DNA of 64,000 bases from Streptantibioticus rubrisoli. GTDB lineage: Bacteria; Actinomycetota; Actinomycetes; Streptomycetales; Streptomycetaceae. The notes beneath the pieces were generated by a model. That model was given only the letters and a program-made list of their open reading frames with translations. It was not told the origin of the DNA and searched no databases. Made by a program: the position numbers and the translations under genes. Below, in pieces: positions 26,482 through 35,745 of this stretch. Where the stretch lies: positions 124,001 through 188,000 of the forward strand of contig NZ_JANFNH010000001.1 of assembly GCF_024436055.1 (NCBI RefSeq). The letters are read 5' to 3'. Within the stretch, counting starts at the first letter, position 1, and each line of letters begins with the position of its first letter.

Positions 26482-26529
26482 GGGTGCGGCCCGGTACGCC
26501 CGCCCGAGCACCTGGACGACTGGACGAAC

Positions 26530-27678
26530 ATGCCCCGTGATCCGTTCGACTGGATCGACGCCCGCGCCGAGGACCGCCGCCGCGCCGGGCTGGTCCGAAC
26601 GCTGCGCCCCCGCCCCGCCGAGTCGCGGTTGCTCGACCTGGCCAGCAACGACTACCTGGGGCTGGCCCGGCACCCCGAGGTCACGGATGCCGCCGCGCGG
26701 GCCGCGGTGCGGTGGGGCGCGGGCTCGACCGGGTCGCGGCTGGTGACCGGAACCACCGAGCTGCACGCCGAACTGGAGGCGGAGCTCGCCGCGTTCTGCG
26801 GCTTCGAGGCGGCCCTGGTCTTCGCCACCGGCTACGCCGCCAACCTCGCCGCGGTCACCGCGCTGTCCGCACCGGGATCGCTGATCGTCTCCGACGCCGC
26901 CAACCACGCCTCGCTGATCGACGGCTGCCGTCTGGCCCGCGCCGAGACCGTCGTCGTACCGCACCGCGATCCGGGGGCGTTCCACAAGGCGCTCGACGGG
27001 CACGGGGGTTTCGCGCTGGCCGTCACCGACTCGGTCTTCTCGGTCGACGGCGACGCCGCACCGCTGTCCCAACTGGCCGCCGTCTGCGCCGAGTCGGGCG
27101 CCGCGCTGCTGGTCGACGACGCGCACGGACTCGGGGTGCTGGGCGACGGCGGCCGGGGCGCGTTGGCCGCGGCGGGGCTGTCCGGCGCGCCCGGTGTGGT
27201 GTGCACGGTGACGTTGTCCAAGTCGTTGGGCAGCCAGGGGGGCGCGGTGCTCGGCCCGGCGCGGGTCATCGAGCATCTGGTCAACTCCGCACGGACGTTC
27301 ATCTTCGACACCGGGCTCGCCCCCGCCTCGGCGGCCGGAGCGCTGGCCGCGCTGCGCCTGCTGCGCGGGGAGCCGGGCCGGGCGGCGCGCGCCCGCGCCG
27401 TCGCCCGGGAGTTGCACCGGCGGTTGACCGCCGCCGGGCTCGACTCGGCCGCGCCGGACGCCTGTGTGCTGTCGGTACGGGCGCCGCAGCCGCAGGCCGC
27501 GGTGCGGTGGGCCGCGGACTGCCGGGCGGCGGGGATCGCGGTCGGCTGCTTCCGTCCGCCGTCGGTGCCGGACGGGATCTCGCGGCTACGGCTCTCCGCC
27601 CGTGCGGATATGACGGAGAGTGAGATCACGGAAGCCTGCGAGGTGATCATCCGCACTGCTCCCGAGGGCTCGCGCTGA
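26530..27678 (+). CDS. bioF: 8-amino-7-oxononanoate synthase
   Basis: 382 residues. Condenses pimeloyl-thioester with alanine, the first committed step of the biotin ring. Alpha-oxoamine-synthase hallmarks are [25 protein letters not shown] (residues 195-200; PLP-ring Asp and His) and [11 protein letters not shown] with Lys231 as the PLP lysine. ATG 26530; the ribosome site is weak. Divergent from bioBAD across a 174-base control region. Confidence 0.94.
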   Translation: MPRDPFDWIDARAEDRRRAGLVRTLRPRPAESRLLDLASNDYLGLARHPEVTDAAARAAVRWGAGSTGSRLVTGTTELHAELEAELAAFCGFEAALVFATGYAANLAAVTALSAPGSLIVSDAANHASLIDGCRLARAETVVVPHRDPGAFHKALDGHGGFALAVTDSVFSVDGDAAPLSQLAAVCAESGAALLVDDAHGLGVLGDGGRGALAAAGLSGAPGVVCTVTLSKSLGSQGGAVLGPARVIEHLVNSARTFIFDTGLAPASAAGALAALRLLRGEPGRAARARAVARELHRRLTAAGLDSAAPDACVLSVRAPQPQAAVRWAADCRAAGIAVGCFRPPSVPDGISRLRLSARADMTESEITEACEVIIRTAPEGSR

Positions 27679-27900
27679 GTGCGCCCGTGACCCTCGACTG
27701 CGGTCATACCCAGCAGAGTTCACTGTTTTGAGGGACAGAGCAAAGCAGCGCTTGGCGGAGCAACCGGGTCGGCGGCAGCATGGATCGCACTCTGTGAAAA
27801 GCAACTGTCCGTAGTCGTGCCACTGACATATCCACGGTCGGTAGCGGCACGGGCAGTCCGCGATCGGAGTCCGAGCCGGCGGAAGAGGGACAGCGTCGCC

Positions 27901-28371
27901 ATGGCAGACCAACAGGAAGCATCCGTCACCCTGCCGAGCGATCCAGCCTCGGTGACGGTGGCGCGTAGATACGTCACCGGGATCCTCGACGAGTGGGGGC
28001 TGCCGGACACCGCGCCCGCCTCCGACACGGTGCGGCTGATCGTCTCGGAGCTGGCGACCAACGCCGTACAGCACACCCTCGGCCAGTCGCCGACGTTCAC
28101 CGTCGATCTGCTGCTCGACCGTGAGGAGCGGCTGCGGATCGGCGTCAGTGACAGCCATCCGCGCTGGCCGCAGCGGCTTCCGGCGGCGGTGCAGCAGGAC
28201 AACGGACGGGGGATGTCCATCATCCGCTATCTCACCGCGGAGTCCGGCGGCCGGATGACCGTCGCGCCACGGCCGGAGGGCGGCAAGACCGTCTGGATCG
28301 CGCTGCCCTGGCGCGTACTGTCCGGCGACCGGGGCGAGTTACGGGACCAGGAGTGCGAACCCACCCGGTGA
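27901..28371 (+). CDS. RsbW-like ATP-binding protein (anti-sigma-type HATPase)
   Basis: 156 residues from ATG 27901. Single HATPase_c domain with the N-box S-E-L-A-T-N-A-V-Q-H, G1-like V-S-D-S-H-P-R-W-P and G2-like D-N-G-R-G-M-S-I-I. This is the GHKL fold of anti-sigma serine kinases, which are abundant in Streptomyces and control SigB-type factors or anti-anti-sigma proteins. No partner gene is nearby, so its target is unknown. Confidence 0.86.
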   Translation: MADQQEASVTLPSDPASVTVARRYVTGILDEWGLPDTAPASDTVRLIVSELATNAVQHTLGQSPTFTVDLLLDREERLRIGVSDSHPRWPQRLPAAVQQDNGRGMSIIRYLTAESGGRMTVAPRPEGGKTVWIALPWRVLSGDRGELRDQECEPTR

Positions 28372-28441
28372 CGGTACGCCTTGGAGACTCGCCGCCCGCT
28401 ACGACCACGACGCCATGGCCGGTTGGCGTCGTGGGAGGAGA

Positions 28442-28497
28442 CCGCTGGCCCGGGGCACCGCGGCGGGTGGTGACCGCCGCGGTCCCCGGGCCAGCGG
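28442..28497. terminator. Long bidirectional hairpin between convergent genes
   Basis: Stem of about 24 bp with one bulged base (arms beginning CCGCTGGCCCGGGG and ending CCCCGGGCCAGCGG, loop GTGGTGA). It ends 2 bases before the stop of the NlpC/P60 gene and 70 bases after the RsbW-like gene. It is probably used from both sides. Confidence 0.75.
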
Positions 28498-28498
28498 C

Positions 28499-28972
28499 TC
28501 AGCGCACCCGGCCGTACCAGACGTGGCGGGTCCAGATCCTTTCCAGGCGCACTCGGGTGCCGGTCCTTGGGGCGTGCCAGATGCGGTTGTGCCCCGCGTA
28601 GACACCGACGTGGTAGACGTAGCCTCCGTGGTGGAAGAAGACCAGGTCGCCCGGGCGGCGGGCGCTGGCGGAGATGTGGCGGGTCCGGTGGTACTGGGCC
28701 GCCGCGGTTCTCGGCAGTATCCGGCCCGCCTTGCGGAAGGCGTAGGAGGTCAGGCCCGAGCAGTCGAAGCTGTACGGACCCGTGGCACCCCACCGGTACG
28801 GGGAGCCCTGCTTGGATGCGGCGATCTTCAGGGCTCTGATGGATACCGGGTTGGCGCTCGCCTGTTGGGTGAGCCCCGGGGCCACGATGGTTGCGGTCAG
28901 CGCGGCGGTGGCCAGTGCCACGGTCGCCGCGACGCGGGAGAGCAGAACGGACGGAATTGTCGGCGCACTCAT
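28499..28972 (-). CDS. Secreted NlpC/P60 peptidoglycan hydrolase
   Basis: 157 residues. The signal peptide runs from a Ser/Arg start through A-T-V-A-L-A-T-A-A-L-T-A-T-I-V-A to about A-S-A. The NlpC/P60 (C40) domain has catalytic Cys71 in F-D-C-S-G-L, His121 in Y-H-V-G-V-Y and a third polar residue, His133, in I-W-H-A-P. The family cleaves D-Glu-diaminopimelate peptide bonds in the cell wall. It is preceded by a ydaO-type c-di-AMP riboswitch, the usual control of such hydrolases in actinobacteria. Confidence 0.92.
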   Translation of the reverse strand: MSAPTIPSVLLSRVAATVALATAALTATIVAPGLTQQASANPVSIRALKIAASKQGSPYRWGATGPYSFDCSGLTSYAFRKAGRILPRTAAAQYHRTRHISASARRPGDLVFFHHGGYVYHVGVYAGHNRIWHAPRTGTRVRLERIWTRHVWYGRVR

Positions 28973-28989
28973 GAGGCACCCCTTCTTCG

Positions 28990-29130
28990 TCGTCCGCCTA
29001 CGAAGGGTGGCCTGTCGGGTTCGGGCTGGCGAAGTTGCCCGGCCGCCGCGGCGGCTTCACCCCAAGGGGCCGTCACCTTGTCGGAACGACCCCGTACTGC
29101 TTGGGTCCTCCGCTCCTGCCGTTGTGGTGT
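28990..29130 (-). promoter_or_regulatory. Cyclic di-AMP riboswitch (ydaO-yuaA leader)
   Basis: On the minus strand, in order: GGAGGACCCAA (29111-29101), GGGGTGAA (29063-29056), CGAACCCGACAGG (29023-29011) and GTAGGCG (29001-28995). These conserved blocks and their order match the ydaO/c-di-AMP riboswitch consensus. It sits directly in the leader of a cell-wall hydrolase, its typical target. High c-di-AMP is expected to switch the gene off. Boundaries are approximate. Confidence 0.82.
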
Positions 29131-29336
29131 CGACTCGGCATCCAGGCGGCGGCAGGACTCGGCGTCCGCCCGGACCGCCCCGTCGCTGTGGCGGGGGCTT
29201 GTCGTCGCAGGGATCATTACCCATGAACTAGATCAAATCCGACCAGGAAATGCTCCGTTCGGGTTCTCTGTAGATCTGAGGAGGCCGAAACCAGGCCGCT
29301 GTCGACCTTTTCAGGACGATGGTCGGCGATAGCCCG

Positions 29337-29639
29337 TCAGAGTGGTCGGACGGGAATCGCGGGCAACCGGCAGCGCCGTTCGCCGTCCAGTACCCGTAGC
29401 GCTCGCACCAGGGCGGCGCCGTGCACCTCCAGCTCACCGCGCTCGTACATCAGCTCCAGCGCCTCGCGCAGTGCTTTCGCCGTGTTGACCAGCGCCTGAG
29501 CGGCGCGCAGCGCGGAGTATGTGTCGGTGCAGCGGGCAGGGTTGATGCGGCCCAGCAGGTCGACCGTCTCCAGATAGCGGTCCACCAGTGCGCCCTCCGC
29601 CCGGGTGAGTGCGGGCAGTCGCGGTAGTTCGGGGAGCAC
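29337..29639 (-). CDS. Small conserved hypothetical protein
   Basis: 100 residues, all-helical appearance (L-P-A-L-T-R-A-E-G-A-L-V-D-R-Y-L-E-T-V-D-L-L-style amphipathic helices), no signal peptide or known motif. It starts 6 bases beyond the clpP-like stop on the same strand, so it is very likely co-transcribed and possibly coupled. About 360 bases between it and the NlpC gene hold the riboswitch and an A/T-rich promoter-like stretch. No function recognised. Confidence 0.6.
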   Translation of the reverse strand: MLPELPRLPALTRAEGALVDRYLETVDLLGRINPARCTDTYSALRAAQALVNTAKALREALELMYERGELEVHGAALVRALRVLDGERRCRLPAIPVRPL

Positions 29640-29645
29640 CGGCGC

Positions 29646-30278
29646 TCACCGCTCCCGCAGCGGCAGGGCCGACTTGCGGTCCTGGGTGAGGTGGTCCACC
29701 AGGCCGTACGCCACGGCGCTCGGGCCGTCCAGCACCGTGGCGCGCTCCAGGTCGTCCCGTACCCGGCCCAGCGGCTGGCCGGTGTGCTCGCAGAGCAGCT
29801 TCTCGGTCAACTCCCGTTGTCGGCCTACCTCGTTGGCCTGGATCTCCAGATCCGACGGCTGGCCGCGCACCGGCTCCGGAATGCCCGGCTGCTCCAGCAG
29901 TACCCGTGCCCCGGGCAGGGCGAGCCGCTTGCCCGGGGTGCCCGCGGCCAGCAGTACGGCCGCGGCGGAGCCCGCCTGGCCCAGGCAGACCGTCTGGATG
30001 TCGCAGGAGATGTACCGCATGGTGTCGTAGAGGGCGGACATGGCGGTGAACGATCCGCCGGGCGAGTTGATGTAGAGCTGGATGTCCTGTTCCGGCGCGG
30101 CGTGTTCCAGCTGCAGCAGCTGCGCCATCACGTCGTTGGCCGAGGTGTCGTCGATGGGCGCGCCGAGGAAGACCACCCGCTCGGAGAGCAGCTTGGAGTA
30201 CGGGTCCATCGTGCGCAGGCCCTGTGCGGTGCGTTCGGTGAACTCCGGAAGAACATATCGGGCGGTCGGCCGGACCAT
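29646..30278 (-). CDS. ClpP-family protein with degenerate catalytic triad
   Basis: 210 residues from ATG 30278 (GGAGG 8 bases upstream; ATG 30293 also in frame). The ClpP fold is clear: [31 protein letters not shown]. The nucleophile Ser104 is kept, but the position of the catalytic His (normally I-H-Q-P) is Glu129 in L-E-Q-P, and the Asp position aligns with Ala180. Probably a non-proteolytic or regulatory subunit. Streptomyces carry several clpP genes, and this single-copy locus fits an accessory paralogue. Confidence 0.87.
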   Translation of the reverse strand: MVRPTARYVLPEFTERTAQGLRTMDPYSKLLSERVVFLGAPIDDTSANDVMAQLLQLEHAAPEQDIQLYINSPGGSFTAMSALYDTMRYISCDIQTVCLGQAGSAAAVLLAAGTPGKRLALPGARVLLEQPGIPEPVRGQPSDLEIQANEVGRQRELTEKLLCEHTGQPLGRVRDDLERATVLDGPSAVAYGLVDHLTQDRKSALPLRER

Positions 30279-30286
30279 GCTCCATG

Positions 30287-30315
30287 CCTCCATAAGGGCA
30301 TACCTCCATAAGGGC
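30287..30315 (-). repeat. Two 13-bp direct repeats just upstream of the clpP-like gene
   Basis: CCTCCATAAGGGC at 30287-30299 and 30303-30315 (16-bp period). On the minus strand each reads as ATGGAGG in context, so each copy carries both an ATG and a Shine-Dalgarno-like GGAGG. The duplication creates alternative starts and may affect translation. Confidence 0.6.
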
Positions 30316-30367
30316 GCCGCTGAGAACCGCTTCCCTTCGAGGGGCAGGGGCGGTCCATCTGTAAAAA

Positions 30368-30395
30368 ATGTACAGGACGTACATCCCGTTATGAT
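30368..30395 (+). promoter_or_regulatory. Promoter and operator of the Phd/YefM gene
   Basis: The -10 box TATGAT (30390-30395) lies 6 bases before the ATG at 30402, so the transcript is probably leaderless. Perfect dyad ATGTAC-5-GTACAT (30368-30384) covers the -35 region. This is the layout of an autoregulated antitoxin promoter. The same region separates the leftward clpP-like gene. Confidence 0.6.
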
Positions 30396-30401
30396 GGGAG
30401 C

Positions 30402-30695
30402 ATGGCGCACGAAGTCCCGGTGACACAAGCCCGAGCCGAACTCGCGGAACTGATCAACCGCGTGGTCTACGGCGGTGAACGGGTCGTGGTGACCCGGCAC
30501 GGAAAGCCGCTGGTCGCCCTGGTGTCCGCCGCTGACCTGCGACGACTCGAAGAGGGCGAGGAGCCGAACCAGGAGCGGGTGATCAGCACCGTCTCCACCC
30601 CGGTCCCCGGTGCGTCCGCCACCGGCGAACGCCGCCGCTTCGGCATCGCCGCCCAGCACACCGACCCCACGACGCACCGCCCTCACACCACCTGA
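30402..30695 (+). CDS. Phd/YefM-type antitoxin without adjacent toxin
   Basis: 97 residues. The Phd/YefM DNA-binding domain is clear: [15 protein letters not shown], then [16 protein letters not shown]. The C-terminal part is disordered. No toxin gene follows: the next 198 bases are non-coding and then urease begins. It could be an orphan regulator of itself and of the divergent clpP-like gene. The ATG sits on the predicted transcription start. Confidence 0.87.
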   Translation: MAHEVPVTQARAELAELINRVVYGGERVVVTRHGKPLVALVSAADLRRLEEGEEPNQERVISTVSTPVPGASATGERRRFGIAAQHTDPTTHRPHTT

Positions 30696-30723
30696 CCGCC
30701 CCGGAGCCGGTAGCGCGGCGTCC

Positions 30724-30761
30724 TTAACGCGGCGGAAACAGCGCCGAACCCGGGTCGTAAC
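30724..30761 (+). promoter_or_regulatory. GlnR-type operator upstream of ureA
   Basis: Four pentamers with exact 6-base spacers: TTAAC-6-GAAAC-6-GAACC-6-GTAAC. GlnR boxes are built as GTnAC-6-GaAAC units with an 11-bp period, and urease is a known GlnR target in Streptomyces. Lies 133-170 bases before ureA. Binding and the sign of regulation are inferred from the family. Confidence 0.65.
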
Positions 30762-30893
30762 CGCCCTGCAAAATCCTGGGAACCGGCAGGTCAAGCGCGG
30801 CTTTCCGGGAGTTGCAGTGCCGGCGGCGCCGCTCTGCCAGAGGTGCTCGCGCCATGTGCCCGGGCCGGTCACCAGGTCAACTGTGAGGTGTGC

Positions 30894-31196
30894 ATGCAAC
30901 TGACTCCGCATGAGCAGGAGCGCTTGCTGATCCATGTCGCCGCCGATGTGGCGGAGCGGCGACGGGCACGAGGGCTGAAGCTGAACCACCCCGAGGCCGT
31001 CGCGCTGATCACCTCGCACGTCCTGGAAGGCGCCAGGGACGGCAACACGGTGGCCGAACTGATGGCCTCCGGCCGCAAGGTGCTCACCCGGGACGAGGTG
31101 ATGGACGGCATCCCCGAGATGCTGCACTCGGTACAGGTCGAGGCCACCTTCCCGGACGGCACCAAGCTGGTCACCGTGCACGACCCGATCGTCTGA
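30894..31196 (+). CDS. ureA: Urease subunit gamma
   Basis: 100 residues from ATG 30894. Small structural subunit of urease. M[11 protein letters not shown] at the start, [10 protein letters not shown], and the [16 protein letters not shown] end are invariant family blocks. First gene of ureABCFGD, separate from ureB as in most bacteria. Confidence 0.96.
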   Translation: MQLTPHEQERLLIHVAADVAERRRARGLKLNHPEAVALITSHVLEGARDGNTVAELMASGRKVLTRDEVMDGIPEMLHSVQVEATFPDGTKLVTVHDPIV

Positions 31197-31221
31197 ACAG
31201 GCTGACAGGACACGTCACTTG

Positions 31222-31533
31222 ATGATCCCCGGAGAGCTGCTCCTCGCCGACGAACCGGTGACCCTCAACGAGGGCAGGCCGGTCACCCGGCTCACCGTGC
31301 TCAACACCGGCGACCGACCGGTACAAGTCGGCTCGCATTACCACTTCGCCGAGGCCAATCCCGCACTGCGCTTTGACCGGGCCGCCGCACACGGACTGCG
31401 CCTGGGAGTCGCCGCGGGCACCGCCGTGCGCTTCGAGCCTGGCATTCCGGTCGAGGTCGATCTGGTGCCCATCGCGGGCGCCCGGATCGTCGCCGGGCTG
31501 CGCGGGCAGACGGCGGGGGCGCTGGATGACTGA
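31222..31533 (+). CDS. ureB: Urease subunit beta
   Basis: 103 residues from ATG 31222 (a TTG directly before is in frame). Blocks [22 protein letters not shown] and G-T-A-V-R-F-E-P-G are diagnostic. Overlaps ureC by 8 bases. Confidence 0.95.
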   Translation: MIPGELLLADEPVTLNEGRPVTRLTVLNTGDRPVQVGSHYHFAEANPALRFDRAAAHGLRLGVAAGTAVRFEPGIPVEVDLVPIAGARIVAGLRGQTAGALDD

Positions 31534-33268
31534 GTCCGTGCACCAGCCGGTCCGGCTGGCCCGTGCCGCATACGCCGATCTGTTCGGCCCCACCACCGGC
31601 GACCGCATCCGGCTCGCCGACACCAGCCTGCTGATCGAGATCGAACGCGACCTGTCCGGCGGACCCGGCAACTGCGGGGACGAGGCGGTCTTCGGCGGCG
31701 GCAAGGTGATCCGCGAGTCGATGGGGCAGTCCAGGGTCACCAGGGCGCAGGGCGCGCCGGACACCGTGATCACCGGTGCGGTGATCCTCGACCACTGGGG
31801 GATCATCAAGGCCGATATCGGTATCCGCGACGGACGGATATCGGCCATCGGTAAGGCCGGTAATCCGGACACCATGGACGGTGTTCATCCGGGACTGGTC
31901 ATCGGACCAGAGACCGAGATCATCGCGGGCAACGGCAGGATCATCACCGCGGGCGCCATCGACGCCCATGTGCACTTCATCTGCCCGCAGTTGGTCGACG
32001 AGGCGCTGTCCTCCGGAGTGACCACCCTGGTCGGCGGCGGCACCGGCCCCGCCGAGGGCAGCAAGGCCACCACCATCACCCCCGGCGCCTGGCACCTTGA
32101 GCGGATGTTCCAGGCGCTGGACGGCTCGCCGGTCAACATCGGCCTGCTGGGCAAGGGCAACACGGTCAGCACCGAGTCGATGCACGACCAACTGCGCGCC
32201 GGAGTGGTGGGCTTCAAGGTGCACGAGGACTGGGGCGCCACCCCCGCGGTCATCGACGCGTGCCTGACGGTCTGCGAGGCGAGCGGCGCCCAACTCGCCA
32301 TCCACACCGACACCCTGAACGAGGCCGGGTTCGTGGAGGACACCCTGGCCGCCATCGCCGGGCGCGGTATCCACGCCTACCACACCGAGGGTGCGGGCGG
32401 TGGACACGCACCGGACATCATCACGGTGGTCTCCCGGCCGAACGTGCTGCCCTCCTCGACCAATCCGACCCGCCCGCACACCGTCAACACCGTTGAGGAA
32501 CACCTCGACATGCTGATGGTCTGCCACCACCTCAACCCGGCGGTGCCCGAGGACCTCGCCTTCGCCGAGTCCCGTATCCGGCCGTCCACCATCGCCGCCG
32601 AGGATGTACTGCACGACCTCGGTGCGATATCCATCATCTCCTCGGACTCCCAGGCGATGGGCCGGATCGGCGAGGTCGTGCTGCGCACATGGCAGACCGC
32701 TCATGTGATGAAGGAGCGCCGGGGCGCGCTGCCGGGCGACGGCCGGGCGGACAACCACCGGGCTCGCCGCTATGTCGCCAAGTACACCATCAACCCGGCC
32801 GTCGCCCAGGGGCTCGACGGTGAGATCGGCTCGGTCGAGGAGGGCAAGCTCGCCGATCTGGTGCTGTGGGAGCCCGCGTTCTTCGGCGTGCGACCGCAAC
32901 TGGTGATCAAGGGCGGCCAGATCGCGTACGCGCAGATGGGCGACGCCAACGCCTCCATCCCGACCCCGCAACCGCTGCTGCCGCGGCCGATGTTCGGCGC
33001 CACCGGCCGAGCGCCCGGCGGCAACTCGGTCAACTTCGCGACCTCCTCGGCGCTGGACGCGGGACTCGCCGACCGGCTGGAGCTCGGCAAGAGGTTCACC
33101 GCCATCCGCAGCACGCGTCCCGTCACCAAGGCGGACATGCGGGAGAACGACGCGCTGCCCCGGGTGGAGGTCGACCCCGACTCCTTCACGGTGCGCATCG
33201 ACGGCGAGGTCATCGATCCCGCTCCGGCCGCCCAACTGCCCATGACCCAGCGCTACTTCCTGTTCTGA
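31526..33268 (+). CDS. ureC: Urease subunit alpha
   Basis: 580 residues from ATG 31526. Catalytic subunit that hydrolyses urea to ammonia and carbamate. Nickel ligands are in A-H-V-H-F-I, the carbamylated lysine is Lys231 in V-G-F-K-V-H-E-D-W, the following H-T-D-T-L-N-E and G-A-G-G-G-H-A-P-D blocks are present, the flap Cys333 is in M-V-C-H-H-L, and the Asp is in S-S-D-S-Q-A-M-G-R. Everything needed for activity is intact. Confidence 0.97.
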   Translation: MTESVHQPVRLARAAYADLFGPTTGDRIRLADTSLLIEIERDLSGGPGNCGDEAVFGGGKVIRESMGQSRVTRAQGAPDTVITGAVILDHWGIIKADIGIRDGRISAIGKAGNPDTMDGVHPGLVIGPETEIIAGNGRIITAGAIDAHVHFICPQLVDEALSSGVTTLVGGGTGPAEGSKATTITPGAWHLERMFQALDGSPVNIGLLGKGNTVSTESMHDQLRAGVVGFKVHEDWGATPAVIDACLTVCEASGAQLAIHTDTLNEAGFVEDTLAAIAGRGIHAYHTEGAGGGHAPDIITVVSRPNVLPSSTNPTRPHTVNTVEEHLDMLMVCHHLNPAVPEDLAFAESRIRPSTIAAEDVLHDLGAISIISSDSQAMGRIGEVVLRTWQTAHVMKERRGALPGDGRADNHRARRYVAKYTINPAVAQGLDGEIGSVEEGKLADLVLWEPAFFGVRPQLVIKGGQIAYAQMGDANASIPTPQPLLPRPMFGATGRAPGGNSVNFATSSALDAGLADRLELGKRFTAIRSTRPVTKADMRENDALPRVEVDPDSFTVRIDGEVIDPAPAAQLPMTQRYFLF

Positions 33269-33284
33269 GGCGCGAGGTCACGGC

Positions 33285-33971
33285 ATGACGACCACCACGG
33301 CCACCCGCGCGGCGCTGCTGGTCCTCGCCGACGGTCGCTTCCCGGCGGGCGGACACGCCCACTCCGGAGGCGCCGAGGCGGCGATCGCGGCCGGACGGGT
33401 GTCGGACCCGGCGTCCCTGGAGGCGTTCTGCCGGGGGCGGTTGGGCACCGCCGGACTGGTGGCCGCGGCACTGGCCGCCGCCGCGGCGGCCGGGGCGAAT
33501 CCGCTGCTGCTGGACGAGGCGGCCGATGCCCGCACCCCCTCGCCCGCGCTGCGGATGACCGCCCGCAAGCTCGGCCGCCAGATGATGCGGGCGGCGCGCG
33601 CCTGCTGGCCCTCGCCCGCGCTGGACGCGTTGGCGGCGGCCCGGCCGCGCGGCGCCCACCAGCCGGTGGTCCTCGGCCTCGCCGCCGCCGCGGCCGGGCT
33701 CGGGCCGCTGGACGCGGCGCATGCGGCGGCCTACGAGGCGGTCAGCGGACCGGCGACGGCGGCGGTCCGGCTGCTCAGCCTCGATCCATTCGACGCCACC
33801 GCGGTACTCGCCCGGCTCGCCCCCGAACTGGACCGGGTAGCCGAACTGGCCGTGGCGGCAGCCGAGTCGGCGCTCGACGACCTCGACGCGCTACCGGCCG
33901 CCTCCGCGCCGCTGCTGGAGATCGCGGCGGAAGCGCACGCCGCCTGGCCCGTGCGCCTCTTCGCCTCCTAG
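33285..33971 (+). CDS. ureF: Urease accessory protein UreF
   Basis: 228 residues, all-helical. Early block L-A-D-G-R-F-P-A-G-G-H-A-H-S-G-G is the UreF sign; the C-terminus (W-P-V-R-L-F-A-S) matches the family end. It gates GTP hydrolysis by UreG in the UreDFG nickel-insertion complex. ATG 33285, 16 bases after ureC. Confidence 0.9.
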   Translation: MTTTTATRAALLVLADGRFPAGGHAHSGGAEAAIAAGRVSDPASLEAFCRGRLGTAGLVAAALAAAAAAGANPLLLDEAADARTPSPALRMTARKLGRQMMRAARACWPSPALDALAAARPRGAHQPVVLGLAAAAAGLGPLDAAHAAAYEAVSGPATAAVRLLSLDPFDATAVLARLAPELDRVAELAVAAAESALDDLDALPAASAPLLEIAAEAHAAWPVRLFAS

Positions 33972-34004
33972 CCGACCCCCGTCCCCGACCGCCCGGAGCC
34001 GACC

Positions 34005-34730
34005 ATGCACCTGGACCACCCCGAGACCTACCCCCAGCGGTATGCCGCCGCCCCGTCAAGGCAGCGCCGCGCGCCCACGCCGTCGAGCGCGCCCACCACC
34101 CGCCCCGACGGCACCCGCCGGGCGCTGCGGATCGGGCTGGGCGGACCGGTCGGTTCCGGGAAGACGGCGACCGTGGCCGCGATCTGCCGCCAATTGCGGG
34201 AGGAGTTGTCCATCGCGGTGGTCACCAACGACATCTACACCCGGGAGGACGCCGAGTTCCTGCTGCGCAACGCGGTTCTGCCGGCTGAGCGGATCAGCGC
34301 GGTGGAGACCGGGGCCTGCCCGCACACCGCCATCAGGGACGACATCTCCGCCAACCTCGAAGCCGTGGAGGACTTGGAGGAGAGCGTCGGCCCGTTGGAC
34401 CTGGTGCTGGTCGAGTCCGGCGGCGACAACCTCACCGCCACCTTCTCCAAGGGGCTGGTGGACGCGCAGATCTTCGTGATCGACGTGGCGGGCGGTGACA
34501 AGATCCCGCGCAAGGGCGGCCCGGGGGTCTCCACCGCCGATCTGCTCGTGGTCAACAAGACCGACCTGGCCCCACTGGTCGGCGCCGATCTGGAGGTGAT
34601 GGCACGGGACGCCAGGGCGCAGCGCGGCGAACTGCCGGTCACCTTCACCGCGTTGACCGAACCGGACGGAATCGCCCCGGTCGTCGCCTGGGTCCGCGAG
34701 CGGCTCGCCTGCTGGACCGCGGCGGCATGA
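34005..34730 (+). CDS. ureG: Urease accessory GTPase UreG
   Basis: 241 residues. SIMIBI GTPase that delivers nickel. P-loop G-P-V-G-S-G-K-T (47-54), metal site C-P-H (105-107), E-S-G-G-D-N and N-K-T-D motifs are all present. The N-terminus is ~15-20 residues longer than many UreG, with a Pro/Ser/Arg-rich linker between M-H-L-D-H and the G-domain. Overlaps ureD (ATGA). Confidence 0.95.
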   Translation: MHLDHPETYPQRYAAAPSRQRRAPTPSSAPTTRPDGTRRALRIGLGGPVGSGKTATVAAICRQLREELSIAVVTNDIYTREDAEFLLRNAVLPAERISAVETGACPHTAIRDDISANLEAVEDLEESVGPLDLVLVESGGDNLTATFSKGLVDAQIFVIDVAGGDKIPRKGGPGVSTADLLVVNKTDLAPLVGADLEVMARDARAQRGELPVTFTALTEPDGIAPVVAWVRERLACWTAAA

Positions 34731-35536
34731 CCGCCGTCGCACCAGCCCCGGCGGCGTCCTGCGGGGTACGTGCCGCCGCGCGGATCGTGGCCGCACCGGA
34801 CGGCCGCGGCGGCACGGCGCTGCCGGTGCTGCACGGCGAGGGGCCGCTGGTGCCGCGCCGCACCCGGGCCGCCCGGGCGGATACCGCCCAGGTCACGGTG
34901 GTCGGGGCGATGAGCGCGCCGCTGGGCGGCGACCATCTCCGGCTGGACGCGCGGGTGCTGCCCGGCGCGCGGCTGGCGGTGGGCTCGGCGGCGGCCACGG
35001 TGTCGCTGCCGGGGCGGGACGGGGCGCGCGCCCGGTACGACGTGCGGCTGGCGGTGGACGAGGGCGCGGAGCTGCGCTGGTTGCCGGAGCCGTTGATCGC
35101 GGCGGCCGGGAGCGATCTGGCGATGACCACCAGGGTGGAGCTTGCCGAGGGCGCCCGGCTGGTACTGCGAGAGGAGTTGGTGCTGGGCCGGGCGGGGGAG
35201 CGGCCGGGGCGGCTGGTGAGCAGGCTGACCGTCCGGCGGGGCGGCCGGGCGCTGCTCGACCAGGAGGTGGCCCTTGGACCCGGGGTGCCCGGTTGGTCGG
35301 GGCCCGCGGTGCTCGACCGGTACCGGGCGATGGGTCAACTCCTCATCGCTGACCCGTGGTTCGAGGAGCACGCCCCGGGGGTGGTGGCGCTGGCGTCGGA
35401 CCCGGCCGAGGGAGAGGCGGTGCTCACCCCGCTTGCCGGACCGGCCGTTCTGGTGACCGCGTTGGGCCGGGACGCCCTGACGGTGCGGCGGCTGCTGAAC
35501 GCGGGGCAGCGAGCGGCGGCGCCCCCGGCGGGCTAA
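34727..35536 (+). CDS. ureD: Urease accessory protein UreD
   Basis: 269 residues from ATG 34727. Scaffold of the activation complex that binds apo-urease and UreF. Blocks such as [12 protein letters not shown] and [14 protein letters not shown] are typical of actinobacterial UreD. Last gene of the operon. About 210 non-coding bases follow, A/T-rich near 35620-35660 and probably holding the next gene's promoter. Confidence 0.9.
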   Translation: MTAVAPAPAASCGVRAAARIVAAPDGRGGTALPVLHGEGPLVPRRTRAARADTAQVTVVGAMSAPLGGDHLRLDARVLPGARLAVGSAAATVSLPGRDGARARYDVRLAVDEGAELRWLPEPLIAAAGSDLAMTTRVELAEGARLVLREELVLGRAGERPGRLVSRLTVRRGGRALLDQEVALGPGVPGWSGPAVLDRYRAMGQLLIADPWFEEHAPGVVALASDPAEGEAVLTPLAGPAVLVTALGRDALTVRRLLNAGQRAAAPPAG

Positions 35537-35745
35537 GCGGCCTCCGCGATGCCGGGCACGCTTCCGCTACGCCAGGCGGCGGTGCATGGTGGTGGCGGTG
35601 GCCCAACCCGCAGGTCAGCCGTTACAAAATGGTAAAGAAATCTCGGGAATATCTGTGCGGATGCTCTGAACGGACGCGAAGATCCCCGTGGAGCTGCTTG
35701 ATCGTTGCCGCTGACCGTGGCACCGAAGCAGAGAGGGGAAATTCC

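Noticed and set aside
26356-27417. Upstream extension of the bioB frame through bioF
   Set aside because: It is the antisense of bioF; the family start at ATG 26355 is clear.
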